Both the position numbers and the translations under genes were made by a program. DNA of 64,000 nucleotides, taken from Pseudomonas sp. ACM7. Lineage in GTDB: Bacteria; Pseudomonadota; Gammaproteobacteria; Pseudomonadales; Pseudomonadaceae. The notes beneath the pieces were generated by a model. That model searched no databases. It saw nothing but the letters and a program-made list of their open reading frames with translations, and was not told where the DNA came from. How positions within the stretch are numbered: the first letter of the stretch is position 1; each line of letters opens with the position of its first letter. Where the stretch lies: contig NZ_CP024866.1 in assembly GCF_004136015.1 (NCBI RefSeq), forward strand, positions 2,258,460 through 2,322,459. Direction: 5' to 3'. Positions 1 to 9,778 of this stretch are shown here, in pieces.

Positions 1-963
1 GAGGAACACCGCGACACGCTGGTGCAAGCCGTCAGGCTTGATGTCGAGGATGCGCTGATGGCCATCGGTGGACGCGCCGCCAGCCTGTTCAACCAGGAAC
101 GACATCGGGTTGGCTTCGTACATCAGACGCAGCTTGCCCGGCTTGGACGGCTCGCGACTGTCGCGTGGGTACATGAACAGACCACCTCGGGTCAGGATGC
201 GGTGCACGTCCGCGACCATCGCGGCGACCCAGCGCATGTTGTAGTTCTTTTTCAGCGGGCCTTCTTCGCCAGCCAGCAATTCGCCGACGTAGCGTTGTAC
301 CGGCGCTTCCCAGTGACGCTGATTGGACGCGTTGATCGCGAACTCCTGAGTGGAGGTCGGGATCTTGATGTCTTCATGGGTCAGCACGAAGCTGCCCATT
401 TCGCGGTCCAGGGTGAAGCCTTTTACGCCGTCACCCAGGGTCAGGATCAACATGGTCTGTGGACCGTAGATCGCGTAACCGGCAGCCACTTGCTCGGTGC
501 CTGGCTGCAGGAAAGCCTTTTCGTTCAAGGGCTCGTTTTGGCTCAGGTATTCGTTCGGGCAACGCAGCACCGAGAAGATCGTACCGACCGGCGCGTTGAT
601 ATCGATGTTCGACGAGCCGTCCAGCGGGTCGAATACCAACAGGTACGCGCCTTTCGGGTATTTGCCCGGGATCTGGTAGGCATTGTCCATTTCTTCGGAC
701 GCCATGCCGGCCAGGTGACCGCCCCATTCGTTGGCTTCGAGCAGGATCTCATTGGAGATCACGTCGAGTTTTTTCTGCACTTCACCTTGGACGTTTTCAG
801 TGCCCATGCTGCCCAGAACACCACCGAGGGCGCCTTTGGACACGGCGTGGTTGATCTCTTTGCAAGCACGCGCCACCACTTCGATCAGGAAACGCAGATC
901 GGCAGGGGTGTTATTGCTACGGGTCTGCTCAATCAAATAGCGACTCAGGGTAACGCGGGACAT
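1..963 (-). CDS. fbp: Fructose-1,6-bisphosphatase class I (3' end cut by window)
   Basis: Hydrolyses fructose-1,6-bisphosphate to fructose-6-phosphate, the committed step of gluconeogenesis, in the cytosol. The visible 321 codons start [10 protein letters not shown] and carry the family metal/substrate motifs ASEEMD (about residues 88-93) and FDPLDGSSN (111-119). The reading frame is still open at position 1, so roughly the last 15 residues of a usual 336-residue enzyme lie outside the window. The start is the ATG at 961-963. It is read away from the DUF3999/DUF2339 pair's end, separated by a REP-containing gap. Identification is firm; only the C-terminus is unseen. Confidence 0.96.
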   Translation of the reverse strand, partial: MSRVTLSRYLIEQTRSNNTPADLRFLIEVVARACKEINHAVSKGALGGVLGSMGTENVQGEVQKKLDVISNEILLEANEWGGHLAGMASEEMDNAYQIPGKYPKGAYLLVFDPLDGSSNIDINAPVGTIFSVLRCPNEYLSQNEPLNEKAFLQPGTEQVAAGYAIYGPQTMLILTLGDGVKGFTLDREMGSFVLTHEDIKIPTSTQEFAINASNQRHWEAPVQRYVGELLAGEEGPLKKNYNMRWVAAMVADVHRILTRGGLFMYPRDSREPSKPGKLRLMYEANPMSFLVEQAGGASTDGHQRILDIKPDGLHQRVAVFL

Positions 964-1150
964 GGAAGGCTCCGGTGGAATGGGGGGCTAAAAACCCGCG
1001 CAGTTTAACGCGAGTCGGGGCGCATTTCCTCCTATCAGACGTGTTACACCCAATAGAGTTCATGCGCCCGATTGAGCGTAGTTCGAAACGCAGGAGATGT
1101 GAGCGGAGGATGAGTGGCAGTTTCGTGACTTTCTTTGCCTGACATTCCGT

Positions 1151-1259
1151 CTTCGCGAGCAAGTCGGATCGCCGCACCGCCGCTCCCACATTTGATCTTC
1201 AGCAAACACAAATTATGTGTACGACAGAAATTCAGTGTGGGAGCGGGCTTGCTCGCGAA
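1151..1259. repeat. REP/BIME-type inverted pair
   Basis: Two oppositely oriented copies of the Pseudomonas REP motif (1151-1190 and 1235-1259; GGGAGCGGGCTTGCTCGCGA type). The first copy has a variant centre. They fill the gap between the 5' end of fbp and the 3' end of the DUF3999 gene. Confidence 0.75.
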
Positions 1260-1281
1260 TGGTGCGTAGCACCAGCCATCC

Positions 1282-2655
1282 TCAGGATTTGGTAGCAGGC
1301 TTGCGCAACAGACTGAACGCCATCGCGCCCAGAAACAAAACACTGAGCAGCAACACCGCCCACAACCCGAACTTCTTCCAGTTTGTGTCCATCGTCGCAG
1401 CCGTTGTCACGGTCGACGCTGGCGTGGCCACCGCCGCGCCTTCGACCGTAGCCTTGCCCAATGTCGCCAACTTTGCAGCGCTGTAATCCGGAATCAACGT
1501 CGACAGTGGCAGGTTCGCCGCCTTCACCGTGGCACTTCCCAGCGCGAGCGTATAAGGCCCCGCCCCGCGCGCCAGGAACACCAATTGAATGGAGCGCACG
1601 GCGAATCGCACAGTCGGTGCCACGGCACCCAGACCACCGCCGCGCTCGTCCACCGTCAGTTTCAACTGCTGCACGGTTTGCCCCGACAGCTGCAATTCGT
1701 TCTGCACCACATCCTGGCCACTCTGGGTCAGGCGATAAAGCAAACCGCTGCTCAGCGGCTGCCACGGCAGGCTACTTTCCCGACGACCGGACAAGGTTAC
1801 GGGTGCCAAACTGTTGGGCTGACTCAACTCGACCTGCAAGCGTTCGACATTCAGCCCCATGGGTAATTGCCAGGTGTATTCACCGGGCTTCACGCTGCTG
1901 CCGGCCAGCGGTTGCGACCAGACAAGTGGTAGCGGCAGGCTGCGGGTCTTGGCGCTTTGCAGTTGCGCCGAGGTCAACGTCGGTGCCGATTGCGGCGTGC
2001 TCCATAGCAATCGCAGATAACGGGTCGTCTGACCCGGCAGAGCGACTTGATGTTGCTCGACCCGCTCGTCGGCAAACGTCAGGCGTGCCACCTGCCCTTC
2101 GCCCCACGACTGCCAATGCTGCAGGTCGTCGCTGGCCTCGATGGTGAAACGCTGGAAACCGTCGCGCTCGCTGGTCCAGTCGAGGATCAACTGCTGCAAC
2201 GGTGCTTTGATGCTGCTGGCGTCGAGCAACCAACCGCGCAGCATTTCTTCGCCCGCCTCCAGCTGACTGGACGGCTGCACTTCGACCAGCGTGCCATTGG
2301 CGCTCGATTGCACCCGTACGCTCGGAGCGTGCTCAGTGGAGTCCGCCGAGTTGTACAGCGGGAACCATTTCACGTCGGTCAGGGTGCGGTTGTCGCTGGT
2401 CTGCGCCGGCGCGCGCGCCAAGGCATACGCCTGAGCCTCACCGGCGGCATTGAACACGCGCACATCGCTGAGATCGGTTTGCCGCGCATTCAATTGCACG
2501 CTCAACGGCAATTCGAGGCGATACCACGGACCTTCACCACTGACCGACAACGGCACCTGCGTGGCGAAGTCCGCCAGTTTTTCCTGAGCACTGGCCGACA
2601 GCGCCACGCCCAACGCAACAACGCCCAACCAGACAAGGTTCAGCTTCTGACTCAA
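1282..2655 (-). CDS. DUF3999 domain-containing envelope protein
   Basis: 457 residues with an N-terminal signal peptide ending near ALSASAQ and one C-terminal membrane segment (FGLWAVLLLSVLFLGAMAF), followed by a short basic tail. The body is predicted periplasmic and beta-rich. It matches the DUF3999 family from memory; no biochemical role is established. The start codon overlaps the stop of the upstream DUF2339 gene by 4 nt, so the two are translationally coupled and probably act together in the inner membrane. This pair recurs in pseudomonads. The function is unknown and the family call is likely. Confidence 0.85.
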   Translation of the reverse strand: MSQKLNLVWLGVVALGVALSASAQEKLADFATQVPLSVSGEGPWYRLELPLSVQLNARQTDLSDVRVFNAAGEAQAYALARAPAQTSDNRTLTDVKWFPLYNSADSTEHAPSVRVQSSANGTLVEVQPSSQLEAGEEMLRGWLLDASSIKAPLQQLILDWTSERDGFQRFTIEASDDLQHWQSWGEGQVARLTFADERVEQHQVALPGQTTRYLRLLWSTPQSAPTLTSAQLQSAKTRSLPLPLVWSQPLAGSSVKPGEYTWQLPMGLNVERLQVELSQPNSLAPVTLSGRRESSLPWQPLSSGLLYRLTQSGQDVVQNELQLSGQTVQQLKLTVDERGGGLGAVAPTVRFAVRSIQLVFLARGAGPYTLALGSATVKAANLPLSTLIPDYSAAKLATLGKATVEGAAVATPASTVTTAATMDTNWKKFGLWAVLLLSVLFLGAMAFSLLRKPATKS

Positions 2656-5600
2656 GACGACACTCCTTCGGTTTGCGGGGTCGGTTTTTCAGCCTCCGGC
2701 ACAGCCTCGACGCGCTTGGGCGGCAACGGGGCGAAATAGCCCACCACCAGCAGCAACACGCCAACGCCGATAAACGAGACGATTCGGGCGAGTCCGCCGC
2801 GGTTACTCAATTCGACAAAGAACAGTTTGGCCACCACCACACCGATCAGCCCCGCACCGATCAGCCAGACTTCGCGGCGATGACGCAGATGGCCGCCGAT
2901 CATCAGACTCAGGGCCATCAAGGTCCAGACGATGGACAGACCGGCCTGCACCAGCATGGACTCGAGCAACGCATCCAGTTCGAACGGCACACCGCCCCAA
3001 TGATGGGCCGTGCGCATCACCAGCGCAGTAAAGAACACAAACAGCGAGGCGCCAGCGATCAGTTGCGTGGCGTGATCCAGGTAGTCCTTGCGGATCGACA
3101 GTTGCGTCACGGCGCTGCGGGACCACACGTAGACGCCGAACAGCGCAAACAGCAGACCCAACTCCAGCGGGTTGATCAGCGGCACGTACGGCAACGGTTC
3201 GGCGGTGCCGTCGCTGACGACGTTCGCCAGCCAGAACCAGCCGAGCATTAGCAACGCCAGCGGTGCCGCCGCGTACATGCGGTATTCGCGCGAATAAGCT
3301 GACACCGGCCATGGCCAGGCACGGGGTGCCGCCATCAGCACCAGATACAGGCTCGGCAGAATCGCCCAACCCAACCAGCGCCAGGCGTTGTACTGCTCGG
3401 ACAACAGCAGCAAGCCGTAACGCAGTTCCAGGGCCAACACGCCGATCAACAGCCAGCAGCCGAGCACGTGCGCGGCACTGAGGGCGCGCGCCGGCAACAT
3501 CGGCGCCAATCGCCGCAGGGAGATGAAATGCACAACAAACACGGCCGCCCATGCCAGCCAACCGACGTTGGCCGCCGGGTGATAACGCGAGTGCCACGCA
3601 GCCAGCAACACCAAACCGGCCGCAGGCATCAGCAAGGTGCAGAGCAATCCCAGCGACGACCATTTCAGGCGTAGCGCCAACACTGTCCACAGCGCAACGC
3701 TCAGCGCAGCAACGGCCAGCAACAACGTCGCTTGCAGATTCAACGGCGCGAAGCGCAGCACTTCACTGATCCACGCCAGCGCCCACCAACCCCCACCCCA
3801 CACCAGCAGCACTTCGGATAAACGCTGCAAACTCAGCCCATCGAAGGCCGAAGCATGATTGCCGAGCTGCAAGCGCCAGGCGCCAACCATCGCAGCCAAA
3901 CCCAACACCAGCGGCGCCCAGAAACCGCTATGAGCCAGAGGCGTCAATCCTTCGCTCGCAAGCGGTCCGAGCAAATCAGGCCCGGCCATCAGGAACGCCG
4001 CGCCGCCGATGACCTGCAACAGCAAACCGAAGACAAAACTCACGCGCTGCTTGAGGTACAGACTCAGCCAGATGATGAGCAGACCGCTGGCCGCCCATAC
4101 CGCACTCGCCGTTTGCCAAGGCAGAACGAACAGCACCGCCAGATTGATCAACACCAGACCGGCCAGCAGCACCACCGACAAGCCGCGCAGCAATCGCACA
4201 TCGCTTCGGACCATCTCGTCGCGCGCCGCCAGCAACATGCCAGCGATCAGCGCCAGGCCGATCAACGACGCGCTCAGCAGGCCGCTCCAACCCGCGTTGA
4301 ACACAGCGCCAGACTCACCGCTCGAACCCTGTAGCCGCATCAGGAACAACGCACCGCCGAGCAACTGCACGGCGAACGCAGTGAACAGGAACGTGCGCGA
4401 TTGCAGACGCAAGCCAACAAACAACGTCGCCAACCCCGCCAGCGCCCAACTGATCGCCGTGCCGTGAGTGAAGAAGAACAACGGCGCCAGCAGATAGAGG
4501 AAGGTCAGACCGAGGCAGGCCAATACCGGCAGCCCTTTGCGCTCCCATTCCGACGTCTGCTCGGGCAAAGCTTTACGCAACTGGTAGAAGCTGAACAACA
4601 ACGCCACGCCGAGCATCAGCGCACCGAGCGGCGCACCGTCGAGCAGGCTGCTTTCACCGATCCGCAGCTCACTGATAAACGCCAGCGCCGAGCCCAGTTG
4701 CAGCAGCAAGGCAAAGGCTCGGGCCAGCGGTCGTTGCTGACGCAGGCCGAGCCAGAAGATGCCGGCGCCTTCGACGGCCCAGGCAGCAGCAGTCCAGCGT
4801 GCATCGAGCCCCAACGGAATCGCCAGGCTGGCGAAGATCACCCCCAGCGCCAGACAGGTTTCCGCCAGCAGCAACGCTCGTCCGCCCATCAACAACCGCG
4901 CCAGGCCCATGTAAATCATGCCCAACGCCAACGCGCTGAAGGCTGCGGCAAACTCGAGATGCTGAACCAGCGCGAACTGCAAGCCGAAGCCCACCAACGG
5001 AGGACCGAACAGCATTGTGCCGTCGACGTAATCGCCCTTGCGCGCTGACCAGTGCAGCAGCGCTTCACGACTGCCGTCCTCGGGTGCGTCGCTCATTTCC
5101 AGCAACTTGCGCCGGGCGAACAGCAGACCGATGGCCAGGTACATCAGGAAAAACACAATCAGGAACGGCTCGGTGCTCCACAACAACTCCGGCATGTAGG
5201 AACGCAGGCCCCAGGCGAAACCGATGCCGAAGGTGCCGACGAAGCCGATCAGGTTGAGCAGCCGCCAGGCCTTGAACCAGGCGATGGCGAGGATTCCGGC
5301 GTTGAGCAAGGCGAAATAGCTGAACAGCGCAATATGGTTGCCAGCGCCGGTGGAGGTCAGGATCGGCGCGGCAAAACCGCCCAACGCTGCAGCGGCAGCC
5401 AGGCCCAAGGCATCCTGGGTGATGGCGAGAATCGCCGAGAACACCGTCACCGCGACCAGCAGGCCTAACGCCGCCGTAGGATCGAGCAGCGGATGCAGGC
5501 GCATTGCGGCAAACACGGTCAGGTACAACACCGCGATCCCGGTGCCCTGCATCATCAACGCGTAATTGCTGTTGCGTGTTCTAAGCCACCAACCCAGCCC

Positions 5601-6239
5601 CAGAAGCCCCAATGCCGCCGCCGCAACTCCGGCGTAACGCAACTCGATCGGCACCACCATGCCTTCGGTGGCGTAACGCAGCAGGAAGGCCAGACCGAGA
5701 AACAACAGCACCACACCGACCCGCAGCACGGTGTTGCCGCCGAACAGCCAGTTGCGGGCGCCACTGATGGCGCGGTCGATGAAGTTCGGGGCGCGTGGGG
5801 TAGCGGGTTGTTGCGGCTCGCGGGCGACCGGCTCGGGTTTCCAGGCATCGACGGGCACTGGACGGCTGCTTTCGGCGGCTGCCGCGGTGATCGGCTCCAG
5901 TTCGGGAGGGAGTTCCCAGATCAGCTCCGGGGTCTCGGCAGGGATTTCGTCGAGAATGAATTCAGGAGGTGCAGCGGCTTCGCTGACAACTGGCTCGCTG
6001 GTTTGCGGCGCCTTGACGCCTGACACCTCCAGCAATGCCAGACGTTGCTCGACCGCCTTCAGCGCCACCTGCGCCTGTTCAAGCAGCCGGCGCTGCTCGA
6101 CAGCCTGTGAACCCAAGCGACCGATGCGAATGGCCTGGCCAATACCCAACCCGAGCAGCGCGCCCAACAGCGCATCACTGAACGACTCGTCGAGTACCCA
6201 ACCCAGCACCAAGCCAATCAGCATGAACATCCATTGCAT
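2652..6239 (-). CDS. DUF2339 large polytopic membrane protein
   Basis: 1195 residues from the chosen ATG. A hydrophobic N-terminus (MQWMFMLIGLVLGW) is followed by a coiled, Pro/Glu-rich linker (about 50-150) and then some two dozen consecutive hydrophobic segments to the C-terminus. This is the architecture of the DUF2339 family, whose function is unknown. The reading frame extends upstream to a TTG at 6272, but the ATG at 6239 has an AGGGAT ribosome site at good spacing and is preferred. It is the first gene of a pair with the DUF3999 gene (4-nt overlap). Confidence 0.85.
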   Translation of the reverse strand: MQWMFMLIGLVLGWVLDESFSDALLGALLGLGIGQAIRIGRLGSQAVEQRRLLEQAQVALKAVEQRLALLEVSGVKAPQTSEPVVSEAAAPPEFILDEIPAETPELIWELPPELEPITAAAAESSRPVPVDAWKPEPVAREPQQPATPRAPNFIDRAISGARNWLFGGNTVLRVGVVLLFLGLAFLLRYATEGMVVPIELRYAGVAAAALGLLGLGWWLRTRNSNYALMMQGTGIAVLYLTVFAAMRLHPLLDPTAALGLLVAVTVFSAILAITQDALGLAAAAALGGFAAPILTSTGAGNHIALFSYFALLNAGILAIAWFKAWRLLNLIGFVGTFGIGFAWGLRSYMPELLWSTEPFLIVFFLMYLAIGLLFARRKLLEMSDAPEDGSREALLHWSARKGDYVDGTMLFGPPLVGFGLQFALVQHLEFAAAFSALALGMIYMGLARLLMGGRALLLAETCLALGVIFASLAIPLGLDARWTAAAWAVEGAGIFWLGLRQQRPLARAFALLLQLGSALAFISELRIGESSLLDGAPLGALMLGVALLFSFYQLRKALPEQTSEWERKGLPVLACLGLTFLYLLAPLFFFTHGTAISWALAGLATLFVGLRLQSRTFLFTAFAVQLLGGALFLMRLQGSSGESGAVFNAGWSGLLSASLIGLALIAGMLLAARDEMVRSDVRLLRGLSVVLLAGLVLINLAVLFVLPWQTASAVWAASGLLIIWLSLYLKQRVSFVFGLLLQVIGGAAFLMAGPDLLGPLASEGLTPLAHSGFWAPLVLGLAAMVGAWRLQLGNHASAFDGLSLQRLSEVLLVWGGGWWALAWISEVLRFAPLNLQATLLLAVAALSVALWTVLALRLKWSSLGLLCTLLMPAAGLVLLAAWHSRYHPAANVGWLAWAAVFVVHFISLRRLAPMLPARALSAAHVLGCWLLIGVLALELRYGLLLLSEQYNAWRWLGWAILPSLYLVLMAAPRAWPWPVSAYSREYRMYAAAPLALLMLGWFWLANVVSDGTAEPLPYVPLINPLELGLLFALFGVYVWSRSAVTQLSIRKDYLDHATQLIAGASLFVFFTALVMRTAHHWGGVPFELDALLESMLVQAGLSIVWTLMALSLMIGGHLRHRREVWLIGAGLIGVVVAKLFFVELSNRGGLARIVSFIGVGVLLLVVGYFAPLPPKRVEAVPEAEKPTPQTEGVSS

Positions 6240-6298
6240 GGTCGATATCCCTAAGCGCAGTGGCCAATCCAAGAAGATTAGCGCAGCCCGTACAGCAA

Positions 6299-6388
6299 AG
6301 ATCGCAGCCTTCGCCAGCTCCTACACCGCCCACGTTTACCCAATGTTAGGTGAACGCTGACTGTAGGAGCTGCCGAAGGCTGCGATCT
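6299..6388. repeat. Inverted pair of a second REP-like family
   Basis: Two inverted copies of a GTAGGAGCTG..GAAGGCTGCGAT motif (about 6299-6325 and 6362-6388), separated by a 36-bp spacer. They lie between the start of the DUF2339 gene and the stop of glgP. The sequence differs from the more common REP family in this window. Confidence 0.7.
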
Positions 6389-6424
6389 TTCCCGGGGCGC
6401 CAGTATATCGATCCGAGCGAAGGC

Positions 6425-8875
6425 TTACTCCAACGCTTTCCAGATATCCGTGGCGTACTCGCGAATGGTCCGGTCAGAGGAGAACCAGCCCATCCTGGAG
6501 GTGCTCAACACCGCCGAACGCCACCATTCCTTCGAATCGTGCCAATGGGCTTCTACCCGCATCTGCGCGTCCCAGTAAGAGTCGAAATCGGCGCAGACCA
6601 GGAAGCGATCGTAGTCGATCAGCGAATCGATCAATCCTGTGTAACGAGAAGGATCATCCGGCGAGAACACCCCGCCGCGAATCGCTTGAAGCACGTCATT
6701 AAGCCGATGGGATGCGGCAATATCAGGCGTCGCGTTGAACTCATGGTTCTGCTTGCGCGCTTCAACCTGCTGAGCGCTGAGGCCGAAGATGAACATGTGC
6801 TCGACTCCGATGCGCTCGCACATTTCCACGTTCGCCCCGTCCAGGGTGCCGATGGTCAGCGCGCCGTTGAGGCCGAACTTCATGTTGCTGGTGCCCGAAG
6901 CTTCGAAGCCTGCGGTGGAAATCTGCTCCGACAAATCCGCTGCCGGAATGATGCTCTCCGCCAGACTGACGTTGTAGTTGGGCAGGAACACCACTTTCAG
7001 CAAACCGCGCACCGTCGGATCGTTGTTCACCACCCGGGCGATGTCGTTGGTCAGTTTGATGATCAGCTTGGCCTGGTGATAACTGGCCGCCGCCTTGCCG
7101 GCGAAGATCTTCACCCGCGGCACCCAATCGATTTCCGGTTCGGCGCGAATCGCCTGATACAGCGCAACGGTGTGCAACAGGTTGAGCAACTGACGTTTGT
7201 ATTCGTGGATCCGTTTGACCTGCACGTCGAACATCGCGGCCGGGTTGACCGCAACGCCAAGCCGCTCATGAATGATGTACGCCAGGGCTTTCTTGCTGTG
7301 CAGCCGCTGCTCGGCGAACGCCTTGCGGAACGCGGCTTTCTCGGCGAACGGTTCCAGGCCGAGCAAACGTTCTTCCGGGTTGTCCAGCAGATCGGGGCCA
7401 AGCGCGTCGACCATCATCGAGGTCAGCTCCGGGTTGGCCTGGTAGAGCCAGCGGCGGAAGGTGATGCCGTTGGTCTTGTTGTTGATCCGGTCCGGGTAGA
7501 GGTTGTGCAGTTCGGAAAACACCGTTTTGCGCATCAACTGCGTGTGCAGTGCGGACACGCCGTTGACGCTGTGGGAGCCAAGGAACGCGAGGTTGCCCAT
7601 GCGCACGCGGCGACCGTTGTCTTCCTCGATCAGCGACACCGCGCGCAGGACCTCGAAGTCATGGATACCCTTGGCCCGCAGCGAATCGATGTGCTGGGCG
7701 TTGATCAAATAAATGATCTGCATGTGCCGCGGCAGCATCCGCTCCATCAAACCGACCGGCCAGGTTTCCAGCGCTTCCGGCAGCAGCGTGTGGTTGGTGT
7801 AGGACAGCGTGTCGACCGTGACTTGCCATGCCGCATCCCACGCGACGTCATAGACATCGACCAGTTGCCGCATCAGTTCGGCCACGGCTATCGAAGGGTG
7901 GGTGTCGTTGAGCTGGATCGCTGCATGATCGCCCAGGGTCAGGACTGAGGTGTGCATGTTGCGATGACGACGCAGCAAGTCCTGCAAGGACGCGGCGACG
8001 AAGAAATACTCCTGACGCAGGCGCAGTTCCTGGCCCGCTTCGGTGCTGTCCGCCGGGTAGAGCACCCGGGAAATACTTTCGGCCCGGGCGACTTCTGCCA
8101 CGGCGCCCAAGTGGTCGCCGGCGTTGAAGCGTTCCAGGTGCAAATCTTCCATGGCCCGGGCGCGCCACAGGCGTAGCGTGTTAACGCTCGCCCCGCGCCA
8201 GCCGACGACCGGCGTGTCATACGCAATCGCGCGAACGGTTTCTGCTGGCGTCCAGACTTGCTTGGACTTGCCCGCTTCGTCGGTGACGGTTTCGACACTG
8301 CCACCGAAACCGATCGGGTAAACGACCTCTGGCCGTTCAAACTCCCAAGGGTTACCGAAATCCAGCCAGTGTTCGGTCTGTTCCTGCTGCCAGCCGTCGA
8401 CGATGGCCTGGCGGAACAAGCCATGTTCATAACGAATGCCGTAACCGTGGCCGGCAATGCCGAGGGTCGACATGCTTTCCATGAAGCACGCGGCCAGACG
8501 ACCGAGGCCGCCGTTGCCCAGCGCTGCGTCGGGCTCCAGCAGGCGGATGCGTTCAAGGTCGACGCCGAGCTCAGTCAGGGCCTCGCGGGCAACGTCCAGC
8601 AGGCCGAGGTTGCTCAGGCTGTCGTAGAGCAGACGGCCGATCAGAAATTCGAGGGAGAGGTAATAAACCCGCTTTTGACCTTTGCGGTAGATCTGCCGGG
8701 TGTGGTCCATCCAGTGCTCGACCATGTGATCGCGCGCCGCCAAGGCAATGGCTTCGAACCAGTCGTGGTCGAAGGCGTGATCCGGGTCTTTGCCCACCGC
8801 GTAGGTGAGTTTGGTCAAGACGGCGTCGCGGAATGCGGCCACCTCTGCTTCGCGAACAAGTGGTTCTTGAGTCAT
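6425..8875 (-). CDS. glgP: Glycogen/maltodextrin phosphorylase
   Basis: 816 residues, full length for the family (GT35). It uses pyridoxal phosphate to phosphorolyse alpha-1,4-glucans to glucose-1-phosphate. The PLP-lysine signature EASGTSNMKFGLNGAL is present, with the Schiff-base lysine at residue 666. N-terminal regions typical of the family are also intact, for example YYLSLEFLIGR and NGGLGRLAACF. The start MTQEPLVREAEV is an ATG at 8873-8875. It stands alone, with a 255-bp upstream gap to a divergent gene. Whether glycogen or maltodextrin is preferred cannot be read from the sequence. Confidence 0.95.
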   Translation of the reverse strand: MTQEPLVREAEVAAFRDAVLTKLTYAVGKDPDHAFDHDWFEAIALAARDHMVEHWMDHTRQIYRKGQKRVYYLSLEFLIGRLLYDSLSNLGLLDVAREALTELGVDLERIRLLEPDAALGNGGLGRLAACFMESMSTLGIAGHGYGIRYEHGLFRQAIVDGWQQEQTEHWLDFGNPWEFERPEVVYPIGFGGSVETVTDEAGKSKQVWTPAETVRAIAYDTPVVGWRGASVNTLRLWRARAMEDLHLERFNAGDHLGAVAEVARAESISRVLYPADSTEAGQELRLRQEYFFVAASLQDLLRRHRNMHTSVLTLGDHAAIQLNDTHPSIAVAELMRQLVDVYDVAWDAAWQVTVDTLSYTNHTLLPEALETWPVGLMERMLPRHMQIIYLINAQHIDSLRAKGIHDFEVLRAVSLIEEDNGRRVRMGNLAFLGSHSVNGVSALHTQLMRKTVFSELHNLYPDRINNKTNGITFRRWLYQANPELTSMMVDALGPDLLDNPEERLLGLEPFAEKAAFRKAFAEQRLHSKKALAYIIHERLGVAVNPAAMFDVQVKRIHEYKRQLLNLLHTVALYQAIRAEPEIDWVPRVKIFAGKAAASYHQAKLIIKLTNDIARVVNNDPTVRGLLKVVFLPNYNVSLAESIIPAADLSEQISTAGFEASGTSNMKFGLNGALTIGTLDGANVEMCERIGVEHMFIFGLSAQQVEARKQNHEFNATPDIAASHRLNDVLQAIRGGVFSPDDPSRYTGLIDSLIDYDRFLVCADFDSYWDAQMRVEAHWHDSKEWWRSAVLSTSRMGWFSSDRTIREYATDIWKALE

Positions 8876-9130
8876 CGATAGGACCTCGAGCGAGCGTGGA
8901 GTTGTTGAGCCTAGACGGTCTGACAGGCCGTTGGAACTCTGGTTCGGCAGTTTTTCCCGTTAGTGTGAGATAGATCGACATTACCTTGTCGCGCACCGGA
9001 AAGAATGCAGGTGCCGTGCCGGGTTACAGGTGTTATTGGGCGGAATACGAAAAAAATCTGGCGAAAGGTTGTTCAAAAATCCACCAGTCCCGGTATGATC
9101 GCGCGCCCTGATGCACGCTGGTAACAACCG

Positions 9131-9574
9131 ATGATGAAGTCCAACCTGATCGCCGCCGCGGAGATCGATCGCCTCGATACCTGGGCCAAGTACTCCGCCC
9201 CGATGTGTGGTTCGTGCGTTTCCAGCTGCTGCACCCTGCCGGTCGAGGTCAAGATCAAGGATCTGATCCGTATCGGCATCGTCGATGAGTTCGAGCGCGG
9301 CGAGCCGCCGAAGAACATCGCCAAGCGTTTGCAGAAGGAAGGGATCGTCGAGCGTTACAACCAGAAGTCCGAGATCTTCACCCTTCAGCGCATGAGCAAC
9401 AACGATTGCCTGTACCTGGATCGTAAGAGCCGTCTGTGCACTATTTATGAAAAGCGCCCGGATACTTGCCGCAACCACCCGAAAATCGGGCCGCGGCCGG
9501 GGTATTGCGCGTATAAGCCGAAAGAAATGGCGCGTGAGACCAGCGAGAGCCGTCGGACCCTCGAAAAGTTCTGA
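9131..9574 (+). CDS. YkgJ-family cysteine-cluster protein
   Basis: 147 residues. Cysteines cluster at 26, 29, 33 and 34 (CGSCVSSCC) and again further on (NNDC..RLC..DTC..GYC), the pattern of the YkgJ/CxxCxxCC family, thought to bind a metal or Fe-S cluster. The role is unknown. Two adjacent ATGs (9131 and 9134) could start it, and no strong ribosome site distinguishes them. It is a single gene, convergent with typA across a REP pair and a bidirectional terminator. Confidence 0.85.
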   Translation: MMKSNLIAAAEIDRLDTWAKYSAPMCGSCVSSCCTLPVEVKIKDLIRIGIVDEFERGEPPKNIAKRLQKEGIVERYNQKSEIFTLQRMSNNDCLYLDRKSRLCTIYEKRPDTCRNHPKIGPRPGYCAYKPKEMARETSESRRTLEKF

Positions 9575-9608
9575 TCGTCGCTGAGTTCTTCGGCGGCTGA
9601 CCGTCCGC

Positions 9609-9684
9609 CTTCGCGAGCAAGCCCGCTCCCACATTGGTTCTGTGAACGACGCAGATCCAATGTGTGCGGGCTTGCTCGCGAAGG
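9609..9684. repeat. REP inverted pair
   Basis: Copies at 9609-9634 (CGCGAGCAAGCCCGCTCCCA) and 9662-9683 (reverse orientation) lie between the convergent YkgJ-family and typA genes. Confidence 0.75.
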
Positions 9685-9720
9685 GGCCGGAACAAACACC
9701 GCACAACCCCCAGACAAACA

Positions 9721-9757
9721 AAAACGCCCCCGACCTTGCGGTCGGGGGCGTTTTTTT
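9721..9757. terminator. Bidirectional rho-independent terminator
   Basis: A perfect 11-bp stem (9725-9735 with 9740-9750, TTGC loop) is followed by seven T on the plus strand and preceded by an A-rich run. It can therefore stop both the YkgJ-family gene and typA. Confidence 0.9.
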
Positions 9758-9778
9758 AGCAGCTAACTAAGTCGAAAC